Below are positions 10,887 through 22,500 of a DNA stretch of 64,000 nucleotides, piece by piece. A program made the translations under genes and the position numbers. This DNA comes from Lytechinus variegatus (taxonomy: Eukaryota; Echinodermata; Echinoidea; Temnopleuroida; Toxopneustidae), in the NCBI RefSeq assembly GCF_018143015.1, contig NC_054756.1:23911440-23975439 (forward strand), read 5' to 3'. The notes under the pieces are model-generated. The model did no database searches, was not told the DNA's origin, and saw only the letters and a program-made list of their open reading frames with translations. Every line of letters starts with the position of its first letter. Positions within the stretch are counted from its first letter, which is position 1.

Positions 10887-11177
10887 TCTTAAAGACAGCT
10901 ATGAATCCGAAAGCACCGCAACTCTCAGTAGGATCTCCATTACATGGAAAAGAACAGTTCGAATCTACTCCCACACCAAATCTCGAATAGTTATCACTGG
11001 CTACTCCACAAAAACATTCGTATCCAGCTTCAACACCAGCGTATGTATAGTAAGCCGTGTTAGACTCTTGACAGAACTGGATGCAATATGAAATACTCAT
11101 CGATTGACTAGTATTCATACTGCCAGATAACACTCTGTTACTAGGAAAATCTACAAAACATCCGATATATCCCTCAC
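10887..11177 (-). CDS. R2 exon: WSC domain
   Basis: The 291-bp exon, phase 1 on both sides, encodes a WSC domain, an eight-cysteine extracellular module known from yeast Wsc stress sensors, Kremen and polycystin-1 and thought to bind carbohydrate. Landmarks in order are Y-I-G-C-F, N-R-V-L-S-G, MSISYCIQFC, YAGVEAGYECFCG, ASDNY and CNGDPTESCG followed by F-I-A-V-F. All eight cysteines are present and the frame is intact. Confidence 0.85.
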
Positions 11178-11443
11178 CTAAATGGATAAATGATGAAGTA
11201 AGGAGTTTCAGTATTGCATTTGGAAACGTAGGATTATGAATTATTTAAAAAAAAATTGTTGTGTACACATAATATATACCGATATTATCATTGCATACAT
11301 GAATAAGTCCGTATATACAGGGTTTCTCTTTAATTAGTTTTATTCTATTCATTAAACATCAATGACATTGCATTGCAACAATTTGTTCATATATATAATC
11401 ATTTACATTTGTAATTTATAGAAAATGTGAATTATAAAAAGAA

Positions 11444-11700
11444 GGTCGATCCTATGGAGATATAAGGGCAGTCTTATTGGTGAAATAAGGTAAATCCTAC
11501 TGGAGATAGGTCACTCCTATTGGAAATAGAAGGTCGGACCTATTGGATATATTAGGTCAGTCTTACTGGGGATATAATACAGTAGGACTGACCTTATATC
11601 TCCAATAGGACTGACCTTATATCTCCAATAGGAGTGACCTTATTCATATAACTTCAGTCCTATTGGAGATATAAGGTCAGTTCTTCTGGAGAAATTTCCG
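11444..11700. repeat. Tandem array of about 25-33 bp units that changes orientation
   Basis: Units of the form GGTCAGTCCTATTGGAGATATAA recur about nine times in degenerate form. Up to about 11580 they read one way, and from 11585 on several read as the reverse complement before flipping back. The array lies in the R2 intron between the SRCR and WSC exons. Confidence 0.7.
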
Positions 11701-12831
11701 ATACATTCACTTGCTGTCTGGGTTTATCATACGCCTTCCTCCATGTATATAACATATTGTATTTCTATCCATTGTTTTATTATTATGTTATTGATTTGTA
11801 TATGGCATCGGATGGAATGTCCATCAGATGAAAATAAATGTTTATTGAATAGAATTGAATTGAACTGAATTACTAGTAATATAAGATAATTAAGCCAGAA
11901 ATATGCTAAATGAAGAGTAAGGACTGCAAATTCACTTTCGCCAAAGTAATACCTGCCGCACTTCAGTAATGAAATTTAGTATTTGTTTTTTTTACGCAAA
12001 AAGGTTTTTGTTTTACATTTTTATTTTTATTTCTCTTGTCCCTCACTTTCTGAAGTATTTTCCTTAAACGAACCATTATGTATGGGATCTTACCTTTATC
12101 GGCATACTTACGACACATTTTTTAAATATACATATTATACATAGGAATTTGCTATGTTTTCCTGCTCTCATTTGAGTATCAAAATGACGAAACAAACTGT
12201 AAATATTGCAAATGGAAATGAAAATGAAATGACACAACCAATCGTACAAGCTAAGAAATCTTACCATAAACATTGTAAACTTGGAAAGCTGGGGAATCTT
12301 GCCTGATTTTTGGTAAGCTGAGAAATCTTACCATCAAATTTTGAACTTGGCAAGCTGTGAAATCTTGCGTTTGTTTTGATTTTTATTTATCATTTTTCAG
12401 TATGCATAAAATTTGAAGTAGATATCTCAGGAGGCATCATACCTATGTCTTTATGCGATGCAATATATAATAATATGATACTTTTCCATGAATTGAGAAT
12501 ATGATTACGACAATGCTACTCGATTAATTATTAAACCACGGAATACTGCGTATAACTCTCTATTCCTTTGTTGTGTCTGGACTTGGATAACCAATCGTAT
12601 TGCTATATGTCATTGTATCATTAACCGCTTTAAAAATGGCTAAGAAGGGTCAATATCACATGTGTTAAAATATTTTCATTTTGTTGTAACATAAGCTGTG
12701 TTTGCCTATCAAATTTACAAGGATGATCTAATACTTGATTAAGTGTTCCCAACTGAACTCAAATAGTGTGTTTATTGTGATATTAAATCATATTTCAAGA
12801 TATTCAAGAGCTGAATATATTTTGAAATTAC
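11701..12831 (-). other. R2 intron
   Basis: AT-rich sequence without recognised exons. Parts (about 11870-12830) align with the equivalent R3 intron at about 23750-24366, for example the stretch just upstream of the second SRCR exon. Confidence 0.45.
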
Positions 12832-12915
12832 CATGACAAGATGCTGATCCTGCTGAAGAACACCCGGATGTAACTATAGGTGGGAATATAAAACATGCTG
12901 ACTGATTATCTTCAC
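12832..12915 (-). CDS. R2 exon: second part of SRCR domain
   Basis: The 84-bp exon, phase 1 on both sides, encodes E-D-N-Q-S-A-C and then SGCSSAGSASCHG. This aligns with the R3 exon that supplies the last cysteines of the SRCR domain. In R2 it has no first-half partner upstream, so it cannot fold as a complete domain. Confidence 0.65.
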
Positions 12916-13209
12916 CTAGAAATGAAAAATGAACATGATAAACAACAGTCTGTTAATTTACGTCTGCATTTTTTCCCCTATCTTGAAATATGTTAACATT
13001 AAATGCAAGCATATGAAGGATATAGGGGTAATTGAAAAGACAGAATGTCATCCCTGCATTCGTATCGTTGAGAGTAGATATGTGATGGATAAGTAGAGAT
13101 TAAGCCACATATAGATTTTTTAAATATCTGACAAGAAGAACTCAAAGCTTTGGACTGTATAACAAAGACAATGATGGTATATGCGAACTATTCATCTTAC
13201 AACCACAAT

Positions 13210-13840
13210 GACTTTCTTTCCGATGGGAAGCTGCTGGAACATCGACGTATAAATTCTTCAACTAGATCGCGATTCTAGACAGTTTAAATTGGCGGGTAAA
13301 TTGTTATATCTGCCTCCAAATTGTCCGCTGGTTGTTGATTTCCAAAATCTGTTTGTTTAGATTCGTTTTGGCCGGTTTGACTGTGACATCAGTAAACCTC
13401 TTTATTTTTTTCTAGAGACAGTATTGGTGGTTTTGAATGAAACGAGCATCGAGACCTAGTCACTATCGGCAGTTCCCTGGAGCATAAAGCTACAGAATGA
13501 TACTGTGGTTTATACCGAGTCCTGGGTTCAAATGAACTTTGCCGCCACAGAACAGATCAGCGCCATTACAGATCTAATCCGCGTTGGCGATGCGCTCTTC
13601 ACAGCGGTTTAAAATCCTCCATGAACCGCGAACTCTATAAACTGACAACTTTTTCGGCCATTTTTTATATCTATTTTAAGAGTTGTGAATTCAGACACAC
13701 ATCTGTAGGGGAACTCCGGTAGAGTAGTCCAGCTGCACTCTCCCAGTCAGTTCGGGGGGAGAGACCTGCGTGTAAAAGTGAGTCAATTCTCTTTTCGCTT
13801 CCATGCATGGGTGACGCCAAAACAGTTATTTACATTTTGA
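13210..13840 (-). other. R2 copy of the SRCR intron, with empty Harbinger site
   Basis: It aligns with 90-432 plus 3259-3570 of R1. At about 13511-13518 the sequence reads GGTTTATACCGAGTC, exactly the R1 flanks joined with a single TAC, so it is the uninterrupted target site of the Harbinger element. At about 13840 homology switches abruptly to the upstream block, marking the deletion that removed two exons. Confidence 0.7.
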
Positions 13841-13925
13841 CAATCATGCAATTTAATTTGAATGTTTTTGTGACGGCTTTCCCTAAAATGACAGACGAAA
13901 TAATGAAAATAAAAATTATATTTAC

Positions 13926-14580
13926 CTTTATTCCTAATTAGTTCTCCAGGTCTATCTTGACTCCTTCATTCAATCCAGCAATTAGGTAAATAACCAACTG
14001 CTTACAATTTACACAGATGTCGTGTATGATGATACTGTTGGAAGTACTAGTTGCTTCTCGCAATATTTTACAGTATTATATCTATGGATCCTACAAACTA
14101 ACAGTCGGATCTTTTATTTACAGGTTCGCGGGTGTCTGTCAGAAAACCTACCTCCAAGAATCCACATTTTCGCCTCGTAAATTATATAGCATAGGACCTG
14201 GTTTCTCAAAATTACCATCTTAACCTAATATTTGAATATGCGACATTCCAGTTACGCATTTAAATACATTTTAACACATATTCTATAGTTTTACTGAAAG
14301 TACAGTTTGAGAAACATGGCCTAGTACATTGTTCATTCTGGCACTCCTTTTCGTTTGATAAAGGAGCAGCCTCTTGTTCGATTTATATACAGTCTACTTG
14401 AAATTATTGAGCCGATAACTGAACAATAGACGATCCGAGTCATTTTCAAAATCAAGTTCTCTTTCAGGAACACCCATTCAACATAATGTTAATATCGTAT
14501 TTTTAAAACTTTTGTGAAATAATTAATTGACAATTGTTCATATAATAACTTGTTTCCACAAAAAGTGCATAAAAATCTAC
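13926..14580 (-). promoter_or_regulatory. Conserved upstream block of R2 (possible promoter and untranslated exon)
   Basis: This block is homologous to 6010-6570 and 40232-40850. A TATA-like TATATAAA lies on the minus strand at 14392-14399, and a donor-like GTAAAT lies at 13920-13925 at the aligned exon end. In R2 the intron that would follow now runs straight into the SRCR intron. The regulatory role is inferred from position and conservation. Confidence 0.3.
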
Positions 14581-14639
14581 TACGTCATCCGTATATCTAA
14601 AGCGTCTTATTATCATCATGTGTTATTATTACATTAAGA

Positions 14640-14664
14640 AGCAGTAGTAATACAAGTAGTAGTA

Positions 14665-14695
<31 letters not shown>

Positions 14696-14754
14696 AAGAA
14701 GTAGTAGTAGTAGTAGTTGAAGTAGTAGAGGTAGTAGTAGTAGTAGTAGTAGTT

Positions 14755-14791
<37 letters not shown>

Positions 14792-14795
14792 AACA
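14640..14795. repeat. (AGT)n microsatellite
   Basis: About 150 bp of AGT repeats with few interruptions. The same repeat lies at the aligned position of the R3 upstream block (40920-41098), so it predates the duplication. Confidence 0.9.
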
Positions 14796-14956
14796 AAATT
14801 ACCTATAAACAACATGTTAAAGTAAAAATCTAACACGGAATATAATTTTGGCGCACTTTCAACTCATTCTGGCCCACTGTGCGGCGGGTCAATTTGACGC
14901 TTCGGTGGTTTCCGGTTAGGTTTCGTTCGTTGTCTGGACTTAGAAATCAGTTCTGA

Positions 14957-14960
<4 letters not shown>

Positions 14961-14998
<38 letters not shown>

Positions 14999-15005
14999 TA
15001 TATAT
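14961..15005. repeat. (TA)n microsatellite
   Basis: A run of TA dinucleotides with one short interruption. Confidence 0.85.
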
Positions 15006-15146
15006 ATGTATATCGTATTATTATTCATGCAATTATATATCTATTCTAATTATTATTGTTGTTATTGATTATACGTATTGCAAAAAAAAATATAAATAAT
15101 CAGGATAGTGAGAAATTATTACCCAGCCAAAGTAAACATGACTTGT

Positions 15147-15204
15147 TGTATAAGCATCCAAACAGCAAATATAATTGGAGATGGGTGGTTTGCTGTTTGG
15201 ATGC

Positions 15205-15302
<98 letters not shown>

Positions 15303-15353
15303 GCATTTAAACAGCAAACCACCTATTTCCAATTATATTTGCTGTTTGGATGC
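15147..15353. mobile_element. Palindromic element with a (TA)n loop
   Basis: Arms of about 55 bp (15147-15204 and 15300-15353) are near-perfect inverted copies, beginning ATCCAAACAGCAAATATAAT. They are separated by a (TA)n tract broken by TG. The aligned R4 spacer (45327-45375) has a (TA)n tract but no arms, so the element is private to this copy or was lost from the other. Confidence 0.65.
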
Positions 15354-15499
15354 TCATGCACAATTAGAAGCACATACTGTAAACGTAATATAAACTCAAT
15401 ATCAATAGATATGACTTTACATTGGCTACGACCTTGTCAGTCCAAATACACTAGAATGTGATGCCGATATGAAACACAGTAACTCTGACAGAAAATCAT

Positions 15500-17046
15500 T
15501 GTAAAAACTTTATTTTCTCTTCATGAAAAAAAAAAGAATGAATGGGGTAAATCATACTTATTGATATTTCCCCGTTGTCATACATGTACCATAAATTACA
15601 TGAGTCTTTATTGATTGCAGTCAAATTCTGGATACAATTTCAATGGAAAAGCTATATTCCTTAATCTCAAAGGATTTAGATTCCAATATGTTCAGATTTA
15701 ATCTATTAACATTCAGTAATTAAATACTCCCTATTGGCAGCAGGTCTGAATTAGATTTTGAGTGCAATGATTCAAAACAAGAAATTACAAGAATCATTGA
15801 ATGATACAAATATTCGTACTGTGCATAAGCAACATGTCATTTTCGTGAACAAAGCCCTTTCATTTTCCCCATTTGTATATATACAGTTTACAAATTTGAT
15901 TATGAAATAAAGGTATTAAAAAAATATATCAAAACTTAGCATAAAAATGTCTGAATAACATAGGTTTGTAATAAAGCAATATGATAACGTTGATATTACG
16001 TAGTACTCTTTTTTACCTGAATTACTGAACATAAAAACATGTCATCATTTTTAAGAATGTATTGTACAATCTTTATTATAAAAAAGAATGTATAAATATA
16101 TATATAAACAAATTAAGTATCAATTCTGAATAACATGCGTAGTAAGTAATGTTATACGACACTATTACGTAGTACTGATAACTACCTGATTGCATCGGTA
16201 CCCGTTCACCGCGAACAAAAGTAAGTGTTATAACATCACCCTATCATGCCTATACACATTTAATAAACAGCAGGTAAGAACAAAATTAGTTCAATGTAAA
16301 TCTAAAACACTATTAAGTTTATTTTGCATCTGCTATGTTTTTCTGTAATATCGCATAGTTACATAAATCTACTGCACAATCAGATAATTGATCCAGTACA
16401 ATCAGCTTTGACATTTGGCATATCAAAATCATCAGTTCACTGCATTCACCGTTCAACACATTTTCGTATTTCAGCGAGCTAACATAAGATATCATGGTTC
16501 CAGATTTTCTACAGTTTTCAAAAGTGGTTATTAATTTGTCATGATTACTATTTTTAAAAATGTAGTCAATGGACCCCTGTATCTCTATCATTATTTTCAT
16601 TCTTTGCCGTAGTTTTGGTTGTTATACTTTGTCAAATACATTAGGTGATTAATTATTGTAATTATCATGAAGGTGAAATTATCCATATGTTGGTAAGAAA
16701 ATCAAAGATAATTTATCGCTATGTCAGCAAATAATAAAGGTGGCATAGCTTTTAAGATGAATTCATTTCCGTTAAGCATTAAATTCTTGTATGATGATGA
16801 ATATATTTTAATTTGCACATAATTTCCAATACGACACATCCACATCTCCGCAGTATGTCTTGAAGGAACGCATTAATTGAATGGACATGATAGTGTAAAG
16901 GGCATAAAAATAAGATGTGTGGATGTTTGTGTACGAAATTGTAATTACGGAATGATTTAATAATGACATTTTATGACATTTCAAATAAAACTGAAAAAAA
17001 TACCCATTTACTTACCATGTTTACTGCTACTTCAAACTGACACCTC
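15500..17046 (-). other. R3 3' spacer, duplicated downstream of R4
   Basis: This stretch aligns in order with 45510-45834 and 48417-49450. No conserved coding frame is shared between the copies; a 93-codon frame at 16319-16600 is not kept in the R4 copy. It probably includes the R3 3' untranslated region. No AATAAA close to the stop was seen. Confidence 0.5.
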
Positions 17047-17797
17047 TTACATAGTATAAAGTTCATTTTCAACCATCTCCATTTCATTATATTGATCACC
17101 AGAAAATGAATCATTATATTTTGCGTATGGATCCTGGTCGCCATCACATCCATCTGGCTTTCCTCGGGATTTATCAGGCATCGCGTACAAACTGCCGACA
17201 TCTTCCGAAGTATCATCCGAAGGGTTCCGGTTTCCATTCTTATCTGGCATAGCACACAGACTGTCCATATCTTCCCAGGTGCCGTTTCGATCTCGGTTCT
17301 TATCGGGTGCGGCGTAAACGACACTCATTCTGTCGGCCATCTTCGCCGAGGCGGTTGGCTGCTCAGAATTTTCAAAAGAAGAATAGGGTGCAATTCCGAG
17401 ATTAATTTCGTCGTAGCCGTCCTGTGCTCCGTTTCTGTTCTTGTCAGGCATGGCGTAAAGGACGCTTAATCGTTCGTTACTTTTCTGCAGGATGTCAGTG
17501 GTCCCACGTGAAGTATATGGCGTCAGTTCAGAGTCTGGGGTTTCATCCATTGTCCCCTCATATATATTCGATGATTTATTGGGATTTAGATTTACAAGGA
17601 GAACGTTCTTGTCTCCTCTAGAAAACTTCGCGTTGTGTGCTTGTGCCCCAGGTTGGAAGCCTCTGGCGGACGGTGACTCTGCCATTACACCGTTGGGGAT
17701 ACCGAAGTCATTTATTTCTTCATATTCTGGAGGCCTGCTGGCTTGAGTCAAAGTCGCCCCTTGTGAAGAGGCGATACCTTTTATTCTCTGTTGTGAC
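17047..17797 (-). CDS. R3 exon: cytoplasmic tail with repeated YAxPDK motifs
   Basis: About 250 residues follow the membrane-proximal basic stretch. Tyrosine motifs in order are PPEYEEIND, SNIYEGT, VLYAMPDK (about 17437-17462), G-Y-D-E-I-N-L, VVYAAPDK (about 17298-17320), a copy with Tyr replaced by Cys (SLCAMPDK, about 17240-17262), SLYAMPDK (about 17173-17195), DPYAKY and a final NELYTM. Phosphorylated YEEI is the classic Src-family SH2 ligand and YxxP motifs bind Crk- and Nck-type SH2 domains, so the tail resembles a docking platform such as p130Cas. Phosphorylation is inferred. No kinase or other enzyme domain is present. Confidence 0.85.
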
Positions 17798-19493
17798 CTG
17801 TAATTAAAGTTTTGATACAATAAGGAAGAAATATGAGAAATGTTATACCTTTCAGAGCAGGTATCCTACACTTGAAGTATCTTTTGTCGTTTAGGGACCC
17901 CTCTGTAAAACAGCGTTGATATGTTATCAACGCTGAGTAGGGCGATCCCTCCTTCTTTTTAATGATCGTTTCTTCGTAACTGTAAATATATCTATCGTTG
18001 TTGTAATTTTTAATTGACTGAAAATAAATACAATACAATACAATCTTAGTAACATTTTTGATGACCGCTCAGGATCTCAACTTTTAAAACGAGGATGGAG
18101 ATTATCTGATTGCTCTATAGTTTCCCATTGATTTACCAATGTTTATGAAAGACATAAACATGACAGAGCAACTTCGAAAGTCATTATCTTCAAATTTAAC
18201 TATGTTTTTATAACAACATAAACATCGTCACAATTGTAGTCAGCAGTCCCGTTTTATATCATTGTACATTTGTGACATTATCTTTCTATTTCAGTTTCTT
18301 TACTACCTTTCTGTCTGAAAAAAATATATGGTAACTACGAACCTCTTTGTGAAACAAACGATGGCGACGAAGACTATGATGGCGATGATCACAACAGTAG
18401 CCACACCTCCACCAATCCCTGCATACAAGACTGTGTGAATTAACAATACTAATTATTCCGCTTGACTTTATACCTATTCTTCATGCAAAAGTGTCAAAAA
18501 TCTCTTTAAAAAATGATAAAAAGTTGCATGACCATATGGTAACGGGTTTCTTAATTCCTATACTGTGTTCATACGTTTTGATTGAGGTAGATAGACCTGC
18601 GACATGAAATTTTCACTCTCATTCCAATGCGGTGGTCATGGTGACTGCCTTGGGGTTTTGATCATCACGGATTTTCTGTTACCAAATTGCCTGTGTTACC
18701 GCCCGCGCGACTTTCATTTTTAAATTGGCATTTAGTGGGTCTTAATGATGAAATATAAACTCTGATAATATAATACGCATTATTTACCTTCATCGTGGTA
18801 CTACATTATTATGAAAAATTAATTGCATTAAAGTGATTGGTTAAGAATGGTTTGACTGTTAAAAAGTCTGAGCTAGATGGTCACACTTGTCACCTGCGTC
18901 TGTGATATGTTACAAAAATGAAGCCCAGAAAAAATTGCGTTCGAAAATAACTATTTAGTGCTTCAAAAATTGAAATATAAAGTGACCGGAAACACCCTCT
19001 TATTTTCATCTCGTACACTTATGTGTACTATTTAGGCGTCTATAAGACGCCTATTTACAAAATCGGGGTTTGCCTTGTAGTTTTAGCTTTTCATTCTCAA
19101 TAATTGTTGTTTTCAGGGTTTATTAGTTCTAATACATGCACTTGTACACATGTTTCATCTTTGTTTGAGAATTTGTTAAATCGGCTGCTCACAAAATTAA
19201 ACAATACCTTTAAATCACTATTGTTACAATCGTCTTTATTACTGTGATTGTTATCATTTATTGTAAATATGATTCGTGTTGCTATCCTAAAAGAAAGGAA
19301 ATATATAAATATAAATAGAAAAAGAAAAAAATATTGAAAGAGTAATTGTAAGCGTAAGATTAGCAGAAAATTGTCAGGGGGTCGTTAAATTACCTGTGCT
19401 ATTTCCTGTCGTAGGAAGATTGGATTGTCTTTGAGGTTCCGTAGGTGATGATGATGATGATGATCGTGGTGGTGACGATGATGATAATGATGA

Positions 19494-19527
<34 letters not shown>

Positions 19528-22500
19528 GGTGGTGGTGGTGATGATAATGATGATGATGATGATGATGGCGATGATGGTGATGGTGATGATGATGGAGATG
19601 GTGATGATGGTGATGATAATGGTGATGCCGATGATGATGATGTTGATCTTGATGATGATGATGGTGATGGTGATGAGGGTGTTGAAATTCTACCACCGTT
19701 TGTTATAACTTCCTGGTTAGTGGAAGGTACAATGGATGTCGTCGTAAGTGGTGAAGTGGCTGTGTCAAATGAAAGAACATTTAGATTAATGGAATTTATT
19801 TACTAAATATCACTGACTAACATTTCTTTATCAATTTTACATAATGCCTTGTAATATGGCAAAATCGTGCATGTTCACCTGTTTAGCATAGTTTAATATA
19901 GTTAAACTATAATATAGTTTAATATTTTCTTTTAAGATTTCCTTGAATATTTGTCAATTATTCATTAGTTATTTTTTGCATTTCAAAGAGAATATGAATT
20001 CCACAGATAGAAAAATATCAAAAAGTCATTTATGCAATAATACACCTTAGCCCTCACCCTTAAAACATATTCTTTTTTTTAACTTAAAATGGAAACATAA
20101 CTACATTGACCAGATTGGGTTTTAAATAATATCAAACCCAGTCTGAAGATGTACGTATCTGGATTATTTAACATAAATGCAATGATATATTTGATTTATT
20201 AACCATAATGTTTGGTACTTTCCTCAGCTACAGAACATGCACTGGGGTTCAAATTAGAGAGTGAAGTCTCAAGCAATGCATCAAAATGATTTGTGAAATA
20301 AAGATGGTGCAAATCAATCCCAGAAATGATGGGAAACACACCCTTGGATGAAAATCTCAAACATCATCAATATTTCTTTATTCAAAGGAATGGTAACTTA
20401 GGGTGTATGCTCTATGCTTGCTGTATTTGCTTATTTTTCAATCATAGCCACGGACATTATTTTATATTATTAATTGATATACAGTGGCGTAACTAGGAAT
20501 ACGACGAATAATAAGAGTCACTGTAACGTGTTGAAATGTCCGTGAAGGCGAAGTTAATGATGATAAAAAGTCGATTTTACCAATCCATGGGTAAACAGTT
20601 CTTTGATGGTATGCAAATTCCACATTATTCCACATTAGATAAATGTTGTATTCCAGGTGAAAAAAACTATGCTCTGACATAAAATCTGGGATGAAACTCT
20701 AACTTCTGATCTGATATAATAATGATGTCCTTGACGAAACTGTCAGCTTATATATATAAATTTCCACTATTCTTGAAACATCTAGTATTGTCTTTAAAAA
20801 AAACATTCTCATTCTTTCTAGAGAAATCCTAATTCTAGAAGACTCTTGAATGACCTTAATGAACATAGCTAATTCTATTGTACCTTTCCCTGCTAGCAGC
20901 CTCTATTGTCTAGCAATCTCTATTGTCTATCGTCCATTGTAAATTACAAAAATACCAGACATTGCAGTGCCTCATTTAATACGCATGCCTAACAAAGTTT
21001 AATTTAGACATTCTGGAATATTCTTATTATGCAATGAACTTCCAAAGAGAAAAAAGAGCTAAATGAGTGAATATACATGTACTTTCTCTTACAATTCTTA
21101 GTATACATGATTACAAAATTTGCTTATAATGTCCCCTTTAAGGCTTGAATGTCAAATATTTTCAGCTCGCGCTCTGCGCCCGCATCATTTGATCAGTGAG
21201 ATACACCTCCGTTTAATGGCGCCGTCCGTCAAGTGTCTCTATCAGGTCAGTATATCTGAGCGCACTTCGGACGCCCAATAAGTGACTCAAACTTTTTGCA
21301 GCCCCCCCCCCCATGTCGTGACCCATGGTACGCCATTAAATATGTACTTCTCGTATCAACCTGATTATTAGCCGCTCATTTTTTTTTTATAAATGTTCAA
21401 TTTCAAAATCTATTTTGCTAAACTTAAGATTTAAAATTTGAAGAATAAAGTACGTATATTGTCATAATAAGAGAGGAAACATACCCACTACCGTAGTCGG
21501 TGTGTTCATTGTCATGGCGGCTGATACTGCAATTGTATTGTAAAAAAATATAAGGAAGGAGAAAAAATGGAGAATAGATTTATATCGATCATTTTTATCC
21601 ATTTCAACAAAATACATTTAGAGTTACATGTCTAAATATTACAAATATTTCTATGATAATACATTTTTAAAAATGAAATAGAAAAGAACAAGAAACGATC
21701 AACCAAACTTACTATGTTATCAGTTGAAACGATTTTGTTACTGCCGTATGTGTTTAGATTTCGTCTCATAAACATGTATTGCATTGTGTTTGTATTTATT
21801 GATTATTCCGTTCAAATAAACAAACAACATATCATTACAAACTGAAATATATCAAAAAGTATGTCCATCATAATTATTCCGAACATAGAAGGAAAAAAAA
21901 TGAATTCAAACTGTATAAAGTTGACGTTGCCAAAATAGATAACAAAAGAATAGAATGGATATATCGTGTTTTAATATGTTAATAGACCGGGGTAAACGTT
22001 ACAAACATGGCGAGTATGAAGTTTATAGTCGATTTTTGCAACATAAGTTTTGATTTTACATAAATAATGTTGTACTTATTAATGGATTTGTCTATGAAAA
22101 TACGGTGACACGTTTATGTTCGTATCTTCTTAGTTACCCCTGCCCTCCAACATGTCCAATTTAAAAATCTACAAATCCGAATTGAATCAAAACGAACAAA
22201 ACGAGATGTATCTCCTCCCATGAACATGATGAAATATTAAAATGTAATGATACACCATTTCCCGGAAAATCAAATTCATTTGATTTAGAATTCATACTTC
22301 TAAAGACAGCTATGTATCCAGTACCACCACAGCTCTCAGTTGGGTCTCCATGACATGGAAGAGAACAGTTCGAATCAACTCCCACTCCATGTCTTGCATA
22401 GTTATCACTGGCTACTCCACAGGAACATTCATTTCCACTTTCAACACCAGCGTATACATAGTTGGCTGTGGTAAACCCTTGACAGAGCAGAATGCAATAT

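Larger units (their letters stand above)
8674..12915 (-). pseudogene. R2: decayed SRCR-WSC receptor paralog
   Basis: Recognisable exons are 12832-12915 (second SRCR part), 10887-11177 (WSC), 9785-9991 (stalk), 9046-9136 (transmembrane) and a tail from 8710. All splice sites and phases fit, so the middle of the gene is well preserved. Two defects suggest loss of function. First, the signal and first SRCR exons are missing: just upstream of 13840 the gene intron joins directly to the conserved upstream block that in R1 lies beyond the signal exon. Second, the tail meets TAA at 8674-8676 after 12 codons, although the same frame then stays open for 66 codons to 8473. The tail is unrelated in sequence to the R3 and R4 tails, so R2 is a different branch. 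A product with an alternative 5' end and a short tail cannot be excluded. Confidence 0.65.

Noticed and set aside
14597-14836. Leu-rich frame (also 40878-41129 and Ser-rich 40912-41106)
   Set aside because: These are (AGT)n microsatellites read through; no gene signals.
15069-15461. Tyr/Ile-rich frames on both strands
   Set aside because: These are (TA)n repeats translated; the tract belongs to a palindromic element.
16319-16600. 93-codon minus-strand frame downstream of R3
   Set aside because: It is not preserved in the duplicated R4 spacer and has no recognisable domain, so it is probably untranslated sequence.
19385-19708. His-rich and Met/Val-rich frames over the triplet repeat
   Set aside because: The spliced R3 frame reads this tract as Ser/Pro; the His and Met frames are shadows.
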